Positions 45,950 through 58,099 of a stretch of 64,000 bases of DNA are shown here, piece after piece; the stretch's first letter is position 1; every line of letters begins with the position of its first letter. The stretch lies in assembly GCF_000283155.1 (NCBI RefSeq), contig NW_004454181.1, positions 22,147,839-22,211,838 on the forward strand, read 5' to 3'. Made by a program: the position numbers and the translations under genes. The notes under the pieces are model-generated. The model did no database searches. It was not told the DNA's origin and saw only the letters and a list, made by a program, of their open reading frames with translations. Source of the stretch: Ceratotherium simum simum. Its lineage: Eukaryota; Chordata; Mammalia; Perissodactyla; Rhinocerotidae.

Positions 45950-46646
45950 GGATGATCCCAGGAAGGAATGCAGACTGTGACAAGAGAATCTAACTGTATT
46001 ACAAATGTATGAAACACCCTCACTAAAGGAAATGAAGGAAAAAGTTGGCGACCTAAGTAACTAGAAATGAGTGGAGTCTGTAAGATTAAAGGCAAAAGGA
46101 ACTGTACATAATCACTGTACTCAGTTGATAAAGTTGTTTCTCATAGGGGTACATGTTAACAATTTTGAGATCACTATACATGTATACTAGAATTGAAAAA
46201 TTACGTAAATAAATGGTAGATGGTGGGAATCAGGTTTCTCACTCTTGGAGTGGGAGGTTTCAGATAAGCAATGGGAGAAGGCTAGAATGATCCATGTGGT
46301 AATGGATTAGTTGGATACATCAGTATGCACTTATGTTTTGATTAATACAGATACAGATGGATACATATAGAAATAATTATAATATACATGAACATACACA
46401 CGTTAGTATACACACATGTATTTCTTTGCTCTGTCATCTGAAAAGCCCTAAAAGCAATGACACCCCAGTAACAATGAGTACACCTAGCACCCAGATCTTA
46501 GTTTCCAATGTCATTCTCCAATAAAAGGAACCAGAACTCCTTGGAGAAGTGGCTGATTCTAGAACCATGGCAGGAAGTGTACAAAATGATCCTGGAGCAT
46601 CTTCTAGTGCCAAAAAGTAAAGAATTGCTCAAAAGACAGACAGACA

Positions 46647-46681
<35 letters not shown>

Positions 46682-47600
46682 CCTTGGGGGTATGTTAAAT
46701 GGACAAAGGAGCCAACTGACAGAGCTCCCAATGGCCAAAGCTGGAACAATTTGAACAACAAATTAAATAAAATAGTGTTAGATTATAACCCAAAGTATAA
46801 AATATTCATGTGTCCACATTGATATGAATAAATGATTGAATAAATAAATAAATGGGGGGTAAGAGAGAAATCTCCTATATAGAAGAATTCCAAATAATTT
46901 ATGCAGATACTCCCCTGTCAAGGAGATGAACCATAACTCTCCATCCCTTAAGTGTGGGCTGGGTATAGTCACTTCCTTACAAACAGCGCATGTAACGAGG
47001 GAAACAAGAAGAACTTGACAATGAAGAAAGCTAAAACAAACCCTCCTTCAGCCAGATGATCAAGGTTAACATCAACAGTGATGTCATGTTGATAGTATGT
47101 ACTCTTAATATGATGTGATGGGAACAGCAGTTTACCTCTCTGATCTTCCTCCCTGTAACCCATTAGAACCAATAACGACAGTCTAATTATGAGGAAAATA
47201 TTGAACAAATCCCAGTTAAGGGATATTCTACAAAATACCTGAGCAGTGCTGCTCAAAACTATCCAAATCATCGAAAACAGAAAGTTGGAGGAGCTGTCAC
47301 AGCAAAGAGGCACCTAAGGAGACATGGTGACTAAATGAAATGTGGTATCATAATGGAGTCTTGGAACAGAAAAAGGACATTAGATGAAAAACTAAGCTAC
47401 CTGGATAAAATGGACTTTGGTTAACAATAATGTATCAATACTGGCTCATTAATTTTGACAAATGTACCATACTAATTTAAGACATTAATAATAGGAGAAA
47501 GTGGGTATGAGGTAAACAGGGACTATCTTTCCTAGCATGGTAATTTTTCCAAAAATCTAAAACCATTCTAAAATAAAAAGTTTATTTTTAAAAATGTAAA
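45950..47600 (+). mobile_element. L1M 3' UTR, long copy
   Basis: Blocks include 'ccagaactccttggagaagt' early, 'aagggatattctacaaaata', 'gaggcacctaaggagacatg', 'ggaacagaaaaaggacatta', 'gacaaatgtaccatactaat' and the end 'ctaaaataaaaagtttattt'. This is the long 3' UTR of an older L1 subfamily, and a (CA)n microsatellite at 46636-46680 has grown inside it. Frames here are not genes. Confidence 0.75.
46636..46680 (+). repeat. (GACA)n(CA)n microsatellite
   Basis: Short GACA units pass into about 16 CA units. Likely polymorphic. Confidence 0.95.
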
Positions 47601-48744
47601 AACAAAATAAGAATCACCTATAAAGGCCCAGGAGATATGCTACAAGGAATACACAGTATTCTTTCCTCAAATAATAAAATATTTAAAGCAAAAAACAAAA
47701 CAAAACAAATGAAAACAAAACTTAACTAATTTAGACTCATCAATGAGAAAAAAAAATAACAGTTTTCTAGACAGGTCAATGTCCCTATTCAAAATCATCA
47801 TAAGCTTCATGTTGTTGTCAAGAACCATTTTCCTTCTCATTTTTCTGCTTGCTAGACCTGTTCTGTTCATATTTAATGGCTATTTAGACATCTCAAAGAT
47901 AATATTGATCTGCATCTTAAAGTGAAATTGATTATTCAGCATGCCACTATTACAATGTCCCTTCATTGCATGGGCATTTGCCTCAGTGCACATTAATGCT
48001 ATTTTGTCAACAGCATGTATTCAGTGGCTATTAGATTGGATCTCAACTAAACAGATAAAGTCAAACTTCATGAAGAGAGTTTAATTTAGGTTTAGAAACC
48101 AATAACAAAAAGCAAGTGTCAATGTAAAAGACCACGTGCCAATTTATTTCTGGGAAGAAAAACAGAGGGAATCCTTTAAAAAGATGACTGTTTTCTATCA
48201 TTTGGAGATTACTTAGTGGAGAAAAATGAGTGTATGGTAACTGTGGCCATTTGAACTGAGTAAACAATTAGGAAGTGATTCAAATCCTAATTTCCATCCA
48301 TTTTCCTCGTCTAGTCATTGGCTTATTGGAAGAGAGAGGAGCAAAATGAAGACTGCCAACCAGTTCAGAATTACTAAGGAAAGGATTCTACATTCTATTG
48401 TACACACTACAGCAAACCAGGCAGATTGAACTCTCCTTTTGGACTTTAAAAGCTGTATAATTTTTCCACCAATACTTTCTCAGTACAGTATTTTCTTTGG
48501 AAAGCATGTTTTATGTGAGTTCTTTTTGTTGTTGTGGTAGTTTTGAGTAGCACAAATATTACTTCAATGCAAGATATTTGTTCTCCCAGAAAATGTGTCC
48601 GGAATAAAAAATTTGAGATCCAGTCTACCAATGGAATCAAACTTTCTTTAGCACTCTGAAATCTCATGAGAATAAATTACTTATCTACGATTTGAATTTT
48701 GTGAATTTAGCAAAACTAATTAATGGTTAGAAAACATTGAAGTA
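47601..48744. other. unassigned AT-rich sequence
   Basis: No domain-bearing frame and no named repeat. Contains A-rich and AAAC-rich runs near 47680-47720. Confidence 0.4.
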
Positions 48745-49285
48745 AGAAATCATAAAGTATGTCCCAGCAATTCCATTCCTAGGTATATACCCCAAACTGG
48801 CGTTCAAACAAAAACGTGTACAGGAATGTTCATACTAGCACTATTGATAATAGCCAAAGGTGGAAACAACCCAGATGTTCATAAATTAATGAATCGATAA
48901 ACAAAATGTGGTAAATCCTTACAGTGGAATATTATTCAGCCATGAAAGAAATGACACACGCTACAACATGGATGAACCTTGAAAGCATAATGCTAAGTGA
49001 AAGAAGCCAGACGCAAAAGGTCACATATTGTATGATTCCATTTATATGAAATATCCAGAATAGGCAAATGCATAGAGACAAAAGGCAGACTAGTGGTTTT
49101 GAGGGACTGGGAGAAGTGGAGAATGGGAAGTGATGTCTTCCTGTGGGATGATGAAAATGTTCTGGAACTAGAGAGTGATGATTGTTGCACAACACTGTGA
49201 ATGAACTAAAAGCCATTGAATTGTATACTTTAAAATAGTTGAAATGGTGACTTTATATTATATGAATTTTACATCAATTAAAAAA
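48745..49285 (+). mobile_element. L1 3' region
   Basis: Contains 'ccagcaattccattcctagg', 'gtggaatattattcagccat', 'acaacatggatgaaccttga' and 'agtgaaagaagccagacgca', ending in 'tgaattttacatcaattaaa'. Stops in all frames. An ERE follows immediately. Confidence 0.85.
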
Positions 49286-49291
49286 TACATA

Positions 49292-49507
49292 GGGGCTGGC
49301 CCAGTGGTGCAGTGGTTAAGTTTGTGCACTCTGCTTCGGCAGCCTGGGGTTCATGGGTTCACATCCTGGGCATGGACCTACACACCACTCTTCAAGCCAT
49401 GCTGTGGTGGCATCCCACATACAAAGTAGAGGAAGACTGGCACAGATGTCAGCTCAGGGCCAATCTTCCCCACCAAAATATACGTGTGTGTGTGTGTGTG
49501 TGTGTGT
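49292..49507 (+). mobile_element. ERE-type SINE ending in a (GT)n microsatellite
   Basis: GGGGCTGGCCCAGTGG head, B-box region 'gggttcacatcctgggcatg', then 'gaggaagactggcacagatg' and 'cagctcagggccaatcttcc'. This longer subfamily differs from the 4.2 and 16.3 kb copies at the 3' side. Its tail has turned into a GT run at 49484-49507. No clear target-site duplication was found. Confidence 0.9.
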
Positions 49508-50234
49508 TATCAAGAGGACACATGTTGGGAAGCATCTGTGCACTGAACCACTAGCCTGGTATAATTTTAACTACATATAGTATTCATGTGGAAAGTAGGG
49601 GGGAATTAGCAAACAGGATGTTTAGATACTGCCCAGGCAAAACAACAAGAAAAAGAGCTGCTTTTTTCCAGGGGAATTGACTCCCTATTGCCACTCTGCC
49701 CGGATGTTCTTTGCTACCTAAAATATCAAAAGTAGAAATAAAAACCAACCTCCCATTGGGCAGATGAGCAGATGGAATTGAGACAGTCTGTCAGGCCAGG
49801 AAGAAGCTGTGGTGGGTACGACACTAGTCATGGCGTGTGTGTGGCATCCAAGAAGTGCATCCAGAGTATCCACTGTGGTCTGCAAAGCCAACAGCAGATC
49901 TGGCCAGACTGTAGACAGGGTTGCTTAGCAGACCCACCGACATGAAACCTTGACTGGAGGGGCGGCGGATAGGTAGCTGATCAGTGAAGAAGCGATAACG
50001 TGAGAAAGGATGCAGCGTATAAACAAGGAAATCATGAAGGAACTCAAGTGGAAGCAGCGTTTGCCAAACAACTTGTGTCTCAGGTTTCCTTTTTGGGTGT
50101 AGTAAGACCTCTCTTCTTACCTCTCAAGGCACCAGCATTTCATAAATCACAGCAATGCACAGATGAGGTGAAGCCAAAGATCGTTCACAGAGTTACAGCA
50201 TCAACACTGATTATAAAGCAGTTTCTATTTGCTT
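49508..50234. other. unassigned sequence
   Basis: No domain-bearing frame and no named repeat. Confidence 0.4.
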
Positions 50235-50450
50235 AAGTGCTGACTGTGGGTCAAGCCTGAGCTAAGAGCATCACGAGGATTACGTCATTTAACACAATTA
50301 CCCCTCAAGGCAGGTATTATCCCCATTTGATGAGGACTTGAGGACACTGAAGCTTGGAGAGGTCAAGGAAGTCTCTCGAGGTCTCACATCTAGCTAGTAG
50401 CCAAACTGGTGTTTGAAAGCTGGAATCTGACTGCAGTGCCTGCTCTTGTA
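50235..50450 (-). repeat. MIR SINE
   Basis: Inverted MIR: 'gattacgtcatttaacacaa', 'gaagcttggagaggtcaagg', 'tcacatctagctagtagcca' and 'gactgcagtgcctgctcttg'. Confidence 0.8.
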
Positions 50451-50689
50451 ATCACAGAGGTATCTTCCATCGCAGCCATACTAGTGGGAAGCGTTCAGGG
50501 TCAAGGGTCCTATAACAATCTGACTCGGAGGAAATATGCAAAGGGATTTTGAAAGGCTTGGCAGCTAACCAGTGGAGACAGCACGAAAACCAGGATGTTA
50601 GTAAGGGTGAAGCAAGAGAGAAAGAGATACTAAAAATAGACCTACATGCTTTATTGCCATGGTCTATTTGCACAAATCTCACCCCCACT

Positions 50690-50800
50690 AAACTGAGAGC
50701 TCCTAGCAGGCAGGAATCCTGAGTCTTTCACACCAGTGCTTAGTACAGTTTCTGGTATACAACAAGCCTTTAACACACATTCTTTGAATAAATAAAACTG
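50690..50800 (+). repeat. L2 LINE 3' end
   Basis: 'ctgagagctcctagcaggca', 'agtgcttagtacagtttctg' and the tail 'acattctttgaataaataaa'. Confidence 0.65.
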
Positions 50801-50811
50801 TACCTCTGGTA

Positions 50812-51060
50812 CAATGACTAACAATAATGACAGTTGCTCCCATGTATTGAGCGTTTAACTCATGCTTAGAAATGTGCACTTTATAAAGCTTATACCTCAT
50901 TTCCACCTCCAACAAGTGAGATAACTATAATTACCCCATATTACAGACAAAGAAACTGAAGCTTAAATAACTTTCTCAAATTCAACCATCTCATAAAAAG
51001 TGAATTGGGTTTCCAACCCTAATCTTTGTGACTTCAAATCCCAGATGCTTTAACCTTTTC
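50812..51060 (-). repeat. MIR SINE
   Basis: Inverted MIR: 'atgtattgagcgtttaactc', 'acagacaaagaaactgaagc', 'aaatcccagatgctttaacc'. Confidence 0.75.
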
Positions 51061-51719
51061 TCTCTATTTTCTGTAATAGATTATCCATCCTTTAGTGAAG
51101 AGGGATTGGTCATTATGCACTTTTTGGAAAAGGGAAAAAGAAAATTATAATACAACGTTAGGTCTGAAAAAACCAGAATGCAAAATTATGCACGTGGTTT
51201 GATTACAACTGTGTAAAAATTACAACACATACAAAAGAACCAGCAGGAAGACTGGAAAATGAAACAGTTGTATAAGAACAGTGAGACTATGGATAATTTT
51301 TTAACATTTTGCTTAATTTTGCCATAATGTTATTTTAAGAATAAATAAGACTTGAAGAACATATAAGTGTAATAAAACAAATTATAATGTGCCCACAAAC
51401 TGATTGCTTTAGGCAGAATCATTGCTTTTGAGCCCTGGATTGTAGATCCAGGATAATTATATGACATCTTGGGTACCATATTTTCCTATAGATATGGCAA
51501 AGCTGTATGAAACAGAAATTTTGAGTCTTCCTGAATTCTCCACTTAAGATTAAAATCCTGAAAATATGATCCACTATTCTCCTCAGTGGAACATTCAAAA
51601 ATATCACTTGCTGTAAATGTAACTTCAAACCAGTTTCTTCTTTTATATAATCTATGAAATATTCTATGTCTCCATGTATATTGAGTTTTATTACTCCTGA
51701 AAACATCAATTCCACCATC
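51061..51719. other. unassigned AT-rich sequence
   Basis: A 99-codon minus frame (51718-51419) has no recognised domain. Nothing else is seen. Confidence 0.4.
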
Positions 51720-52075
51720 AGTCTTTCACCCTGGGGGCAGTTATCTTTTTAAAAGCCAGGTCAGTGAATGGCACTTCCTTCCTCAAAAACCTCCCCATTA
51801 AATAGAGAATAGTCAGAACTCCAGGTCCTAATCTCTATTCCCTCCTACCACCCTCCACAGACCACATGCTCTATTCACAATTTGCCATTCACATCCATGA
51901 TTTCATGCCTATCTTGTAATATTGTCTTGCCTCACTTAACAAATCTTTCCTCATTCCTCAAGACTTAAGAGTACTGCTTCTGTTATACCTTTAATATAAT
52001 TTCACACACCCTGGTTTAAATGACTCAAGATGTTGTGATCCCAATACATGATATTTGTATCTCTATAGCTTACTA
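51720..52075 (+). repeat. L2 LINE fragment
   Basis: Resembles the L2 3' region: 'gtcagtgaatggcacttcct', 'cacatgctctattcacaatt', then 'cttgcctcacttaac'. Diverged. Confidence 0.45.
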
Positions 52076-52099
52076 CATTCTGTCTTTTGTGATATAATA

Positions 52100-52605
52100 A
52101 CAGTGGATAAGATTTATCAAATACATTGGTTATGCATTTTACACGTATTAGCTCATTTAAAATAACAATGCGGGACCGGCCTGGTGGCATAGTGGTTAAG
52201 TTTGTGCACTCCACTTTGGTGGCCCGAGGTTCACGGGTTCAGATCCTGGGCACGGACATACACACCACACATCAAGCCATGCTGTGGCAGCGTCCCACAT
52301 ACAAAATAGAGGAAGATTGCCACAGATGTTAGCTCAGGGTCACTCTTCCTCAAGCAAAAAGAGGAAGATTGGCAACAGGTGTTAACTCAGGGTCAATCTT
52401 CCTCACCAAAAAAAATAAAAATAAAATAAACAACAATGCTAGGAGCTATGAACTATTAGCACCACTTAAGAAAAAAGGAACCAGAAGCCCAGGATGATAA
52501 AGTAAATGCCTCACCCAAGCCTATAGTGGATGAGCATCAGAGATGAGCTTTGAACTCAAGTGACCCTGAGCCAGAAACCTGTGCTCTTAACTGCTATATT
52601 TCAAA
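52100..52605 (-). repeat. MIR SINE split by an ERE
   Basis: Inverted MIR whose two parts, 52100-52163 ('acgtattagctcatttaaaa') and 52440-52605 ('ccagaagcccaggatgataa', 'cctgtgctcttaactgctat'), flank a nested ERE. Confidence 0.75.
52172..52431 (+). mobile_element. ERE-type SINE nested in a MIR
   Basis: GGGACCGGCCTGGTGG head, 'gggttcagatcctgggcacg' B-box region, two 'gttagctcagggtca'-like 3' blocks and an A-rich tail. The duplication 'aacaatgc' flanks it at 52164-52171 and 52432-52439. It is the longest ERE in the window. Confidence 0.92.
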
Positions 52606-52912
52606 AATGCTCCCCAAATTTCCAGTTGTCTGCCTGGGAAGTTAATTGGAGGCAAATGGTTTGGATGGCCATATATCAAACATATGCATTTGATGTCTAT
52701 GTCAAGTGCTTAGCTCCAGTGCCAGGCTGAACCCGAGGCAAAAGGAAAAATCAATGATACTGATCCTGCCTTTATTTAAAATTTGGTATTTTTTCATTGT
52801 GGACTTGCTTGCATTTATTTTGATTTTTTTTAATATTACATAAAATATTACTTATCTTGATTCCTGAGTTTTTTGGCATCCTTTTACATTTTGCACCTGA
52901 GGTGAGTGCCTA
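52606..52912. other. unassigned sequence
   Basis: AT-rich with a T-rich run near 52823. Nothing recognised. Confidence 0.35.
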
Positions 52913-52940
52913 ACTTGCCCTAACTCACTTGCCCTAACTC
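52913..52940 (+). repeat. 14-bp tandem duplication
   Basis: ACTTGCCCTAACTC occurs twice back to back, followed by a partial third unit ACCCTAG. Confidence 0.9.
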
Positions 52941-52944
52941 ACCC

Positions 52945-53160
52945 TAGTCCTGGCCCTGCTTAACACAGTGTCTGGTACACAGAGGGCGCTCAAAACATAT
53001 CAGCTTGTATATTATTTTGTCTAGTTTACGTATCAGTCTTTCCCATGAGTCCTCAAACTCCTTCAAGGCGGTGACTATAAGTGATCCTTTTTGTAATCTT
53101 GCTAACCCCCACACTGTATCTTTTCACAGTTAGATCCTCAAAAAACTGTGTTTTTTTCAA
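52945..53160 (+). repeat. L2-like fragments
   Basis: Contains 'cagtgtctggtacacagagg' and 'gagtcctcaaactccttcaa', both L2-type tail blocks, diverged. Confidence 0.4.
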
Positions 53161-53589
53161 GAAATTGTTCCTTCTCTCACTTTCAACTGTGGTAGAGTCA
53201 TATGTCACAAAGCCCATTAGAAGGTAACGCTTTATAGTGAAAAGCTTGCAATCTGACTATAGTTTTAATTTTCCATCAGCTGCCAAGTCAAATGGTACAC
53301 AACCAAAAAATCAAAGTAAGAATTAAAGGTCAACTTTGTTTCCTCTCAATCCCACTCCAAAATTCTTCATTGAAAGTTTTGAAGAATTATTTTTAGTTTC
53401 TCGCAAGGATGCCTTACATCGCTATAACTCATCCTCCAAACACAGCAAGGGGACTCCTGCTGTTAATGAGTCATGATACTTTGTGGCTGGAAAATATAGG
53501 CCAAGGATTTGTTTCAAAGCTTTGAAAGATAATTATGTTTCTTTCTGCAGTCTTTGTGTTGGTTTAGTGGTTTGACGGACTGAAGATAC
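53161..53589. other. unassigned sequence
   Basis: No gene or repeat recognised. Confidence 0.35.
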
Positions 53590-53815
53590 TCTGTAGTGTA
53601 AAGTAGTTGTTAATTCAGACAGCTTGGGTTTACATTCTAGCTCCATCACTTACTAGCTGTGTGGTATTTGCAAGTAATAGAACCTCTCCAAACCACATCT
53701 GAAAAATGCAGATAATAATAATACCTCCATCAAGGGACTGTTTTAAGTTTCAAGTGAGAAAATGCTGTGTCTAACACACAGTAATTGCTCAATAAATATT
53801 AACGCTTATTTTTCA
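53590..53815 (+). repeat. MIR SINE
   Basis: Near full length: 'cagcttgggtttacattcta', 'cttactagctgtgtggtatt', 'agataataataatacctcca' and 'cagtaattgctcaataaata'. Confidence 0.85.
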
Positions 53816-53819
53816 TTTA

Positions 53820-54060
53820 ATACATATATATTGAGAACTACTATATGCTAGGTGTTGGGCCCAGCATTAGGAATACAGGCTAGAGCAGACACACAATCAG
53901 TGGTTGTTAAATTAAGCTATATTCATTGAGCACATACTATGCAAGGCACTCTAATAGACATTGTAGGAGAACATAGAGGAATAAGACAAAGTCCAAACCT
54001 TCAAGGCATTATTCTAGAAATGTTATTCATTTAAAACAAAAAAGGAAAGGCTACTAATAA
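53820..54060 (+). repeat. ancient interspersed repeat (same unnamed family as 13.1 kb)
   Basis: Two overlapping-type starts, 'actactatatgctaggtgtt' and 'gagcacatactatgcaaggc', followed by 'gacaaagtccaaaccttcaa'. Family unnamed. Confidence 0.4.
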
Positions 54061-54429
54061 GTAAAGTAAAGAAAATGATAAATAAATGTGAGTTTGTTAA
54101 GGATGAGCCAAATTATATAATGTTATTGCCAATTCAGTATAAGAAGGACTGGAGGGAAAATTTTGCATCTTTGCTCAATTATGTGAAACAGTTTATTCTA
54201 GGCAAATGTAGAAAAAAATTACATTAGACTGAAAGAAGATGTACATTCTGGCCACAGTCTATACTAGTAACGAGAGTGTGGTGAAGTCATTTCATCTTTC
54301 ACTTTTAAAATGGGGTCGTTCAGAGTATTACGTGGAATAATCTTTGTCCGTTTGTCAGTTTAGGTAATCTGGGAAGCAGATGCATGACAGAATGAGAAAC
54401 ACGAGAGATTTATTGGGGGAAATGCCTGT

Positions 54430-54815
54430 GAACTATTATGGGATGAACTGTGTTCCCCTAAAATTCAAATGTTGAAGTCTTAACCCTCAATACCTCAGAA
54501 TGTAACTTCCTTTGGAGATGTGGTCCTTAAGGAGGTAATTAATATGAAGTCATTAGGGGGGCCTAATCCAATATGACTGGTTTCTTTATAAAAAGAGATT
54601 AGGACACAGACACATACAGAGGGAACACCATGTGAGGACACAGCAAGAAGGCTGCTATCTACAAGCCAAGGAGAGACACCTCAGAAGAAACCAATCTTGC
54701 CGATGCCTTGATCTCAGACTTTTGGCATCTAGAATTGTGAGAAAACAAATTTCTGTTGTTTGAAATACCCAATTTGTGGTACTCTGTTATGGCAGCCCTA
54801 CAAACCATAATACAG
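54430..54815 (+). mobile_element. MaLR solo LTR (MST/MLT1A type)
   Basis: Clear MaLR order: 'attatgggatgaactgtgtt', 'aattcaaatgttgaagtctt', 'tggagatgtggtccttaagg', 'aagtcattaggggggcctaa', 'catgtgaggacacagcaaga', 'ttgtgagaaaacaaatttct' and 'tatggcagccctacaaacca'. Non-coding; frames over it are artefacts. Confidence 0.88.
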
Positions 54816-56104
54816 AAGGATGAAGTAGAGAGGGAGCATGAGTATGAAGCATGTCCATGAAGTATTGAGGAGAACCTTAACACCGCAATGCAGGTTTAAC
54901 ATCTCTAAAAGGAGAGAGAGAAGAAAGGAGACCTGGGTCAAAAGAGCCTCATCCTTCAGTGCAGCTCTGAGAAAGTCTCAGCCAGATTAACTGGGATCCA
55001 GGAGTATAGATTATTTGTTAGAGAAGTACCCCATTGGTCAGGAATGTCTTGGTTCTATCTCGGTGTGCAGATCCCAAAGGCAGAGCAGGTGAAGGTCATC
55101 AGCTTATTACCCTCCTTGCAGGAGGTTCTCTTCTGAAGGGAGATCTGAGTGTCACGCCTCCATGCCAGCCACAGTGAGCACATTTTGAAAATGATAAAGG
55201 AAGTTGTAATCATTATGGTTATTATTATTCCCCTTGATACTGCTGCTGCTGCTGCTACTACTGAGCCCAAATTTGTTCTTTCACTAAATGGAGAACAAGA
55301 AAGAAGAGGCCTCTACTGGCTTGGATTCCAGAGGACCCCAGAACCTCAATCCCCACAAGGGTGCTAGAACATAGCCCACTGCTTTATAAAGATATAATGT
55401 GAGGTGTCTTCTCCATCTAAAATACTTCCATAACTGGCCTCACAATGCCCAATACTTCACCATTAGAAATTAAGCCATGTGGCTTAAGATATATGTCTCT
55501 AGTAATCCCTAGTTAATCCAGATCCATTAACATCGAACCTGTGTTCTTAATCACTATGTTATACCGGCTCTAGGGAAAACATTCTCCATGGGAGAAAGAG
55601 AGAAAGGATAGATGAATGAGAGCATATATACCTATTATTTTTGTAATGTAGTCATTAAGTTTACAGTCAGTAAAGGTCAAAAAATTTTCTTGGTTGGTAA
55701 AAATATACAGACAATAAAATGGAAAATATTAGGGTACATAAATTTTGAAAGGCTAAGAAGCATTAGTGTAGTACAACCCAGATCTGAATTTTTAACTCCT
55801 CCTATAAGCTCAGAAACTAGGCCCCAGGTTAGCTGCCTTCCTTTGAGGCCCGCTAGTTACAGAGAACTTATTATTGTTTTAGCACTATCATTATCCTTAA
55901 CTGGAAAGGGTAGTCTGGTTAGTCAAATATATTTTGATTAATAGAGAGTTTAAAAGTATCCTGTATCCAGTCAACCAATTTTCAAATATTTTAGGTAAAA
56001 CAAAATAAACTTCCCAAAAAAGCTTTACAATACACTATCTAATTTTTGTCTTATGATTCAGTAGGCTCTCAAGGTTACTACTATGAAAAACTGCAAAGAG
56101 AAAG
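54816..56104. other. unassigned, possibly the host repeat of the MaLR LTR
   Basis: Sequence just before (54355-54429) and after the LTR looks like one older element that the LTR split, but I cannot name it. A short (CTG)n run sits at 55238-55256. No domain-bearing frames. Confidence 0.35.
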
Positions 56105-56305
56105 TGGGAAGGAATTAACACTCATTGGGAAACACCTTTGTGTAAGAAACTGTACAAGGTACTCCCTACATATTATCTCATTGACATCTCAGAGCAACCC
56201 AATGAAATAGGCATCCCCATTTTATACATAATGAAACTGAATCTTGGAGAGATAAATGATAGACTCAGCTAGAAAAGAATAGAACCAACAGCTCTGAACT
56301 AAGTT
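56105..56305 (-). repeat. MIR SINE
   Basis: Inverted MIR: 'ctacatattatctcattgac', 'ccattttatacataatgaaa', 'aacagctctgaacta'. Confidence 0.75.
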
Positions 56306-57255
56306 GAATCTGATTTTTATGGGTTAGGAAATGTGTTTGGCTGATAGTCATACACACAGTGACTAAAAATTTTTTAAAAGGTAGCAGTTTACTCTCACAG
56401 AAAAAAAGTCTAGAAGTAAGATGCACAGTGCTGGTATAGCAGCTTCATGAAGTCATTAGGGGCTCAGGATCCTTCTATCTTTCTGTTCAGCTATCTATAG
56501 CACTGATTTCATCTTCAAGGACATAGATGAATACAAGAGTTCTAGCCATCACACCCACATTCCAGGGAGGAAAATAAGAGAAGAACAAGGTACAAAAAAG
56601 GTAAACCTCTCAGGTGAGTCAGCATCTTTTAAGATATTTTCTCAGAAGCTCCACTTAGGAACTTCCACTTGCTTTGTCTGCCTCCAGCTACAAAGGAGGC
56701 TGGGAAATTTGCTGCCAGAATCAAACTGGAGGGAAAAAGGAAGAATGGACATTGTGTAGTCTGCCCTGGATGCACATCCCATGCCATTTCCACTTTGCCA
56801 TGCTGCTAAAGGATGAAGAATGTAGGGTGAGCTAAAATAATGATTTTCAACTGGTGGGCATGCATCCTCATTTGAGAATTGTGTTTTTAGTGAAGGTCTG
56901 TTGCTTATAGGAGCAAATTGTAATCTTTAGGTGTTTTGGTCAGGAGACAAAACATATCCAATCAGATATTTTCGGCTGGAATTCAAGTGACCTTGATGTG
57001 TGGAAAAGTAACCTAAAACTTAAATTCCTTGAACAATCTCTAAATCGTTTAATTGAGTAGGTAGCCAAGGAGGTCTTGGGAATATGTCTAGGCAAATAAT
57101 TGAGATTAGAATTGTTTCACTTTATAAATTAAAATAGTTAAATAATCTCATTTGTAGTAACCTAAAGTTTCTCATTAGGAAAAGGATAGTGGATTTATTC
57201 TCTAACTTTAAGATTAGATAACCTAAGTTAGTTATATAAATGTAGAGTTTACACA
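56306..57255. other. unassigned, partly repeat-like
   Basis: 56335-56760 has features of an old interspersed repeat (for example 'gtctagaagtaagatgcaca' and 'ctacaaaggaggctgggaaa') of a family I cannot name. The rest is unassigned. Confidence 0.35.
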
Positions 57256-57451
57256 TACAATGATGCATCACTTAACGACGGGGATACATTCTGAAAAATG
57301 CATCTGGCGATGTTGTCGTTATGTGAACATCACACAGGGCACTTACACAAACTAGATGGTATAGCCTACTAAACACCTAGGATATATGGTACTAATGTTA
57401 TGGGACCATCGTCGTCATTGACTGAAATGTCATTATGCAGCACATGGCTGT
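57256..57451. mobile_element. small DNA transposon with terminal inverted repeats
   Basis: About 195 bp. The left terminus 'acaatgatgcatcacttaac' is partly complementary to the right terminus (reverse complement of 'attatgcagcacatggctgt'). The interior carries an unusual number of CpGs for the region (GTCGTT, CGTCGTC). Non-coding, MITE-like. Confidence 0.6.
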
Positions 57452-58099
57452 CTCTTATGTTTCCATGTGCCTTAAGGCAAAGAAATGTTCTTGTTAGGAT
57501 CATAGAAAAAACAATGTCAGAGGTGGGAGGGTGCTTAGAGATTATCTTGATTACTTACTCTATTTGAGTATCAGGCTTCTATTGTTTATAGCTCTCCTTC
57601 TCTGGTATACTTTTGTCATATGTGTGGCCATACGGCATCATTTAAACAACCTTCCTATGTTTATGGGCTTTCCCACATTATGAATTTTGCTTTCCCAAGG
57701 TAGAGGCCAGAACAATGACATGGGCATGATCCAGGCTTCCCCAACCAATTGCACTCATTTGGGACCTCCACTCAGAAGGGAGCAATGCATGGGAATAGGC
57801 ATAGTGTGGAGTCCACTTTCTGGTAAGTATAAAGAAGAAACCGACAAGTGCCGGAGGCAGTAAAGACAGTGGTCCATGGGTCGTATTGCACACACTATCC
57901 GTGACACTAGATTTAATGTCTGTGTCCAGCAATTGTGGGAGCAGAAAGCTCTTTACTGGGAGACGCAGAGTAATTTGGGCATTTTACTCAGGTGTAAAGC
58001 CTCCAAGCTTCTGCCCCCCATAAAGATCCTGTCTTTTAACGAATTCCTTTTCTGCCAAAAGTAGTTAGAGAGTGTTCTGTTATTTGCAAATACATATCA
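57452..58099. other. unassigned sequence
   Basis: No domain-bearing frame. It could be part of the adjacent ERV-derived block, but I see nothing diagnostic. Confidence 0.35.

Noticed and set aside
52913..52945. Interstitial telomere repeat
   Set aside because: CCCTAA occurs only within a 14-bp tandem unit and is not repeated with the 6-bp telomere period.
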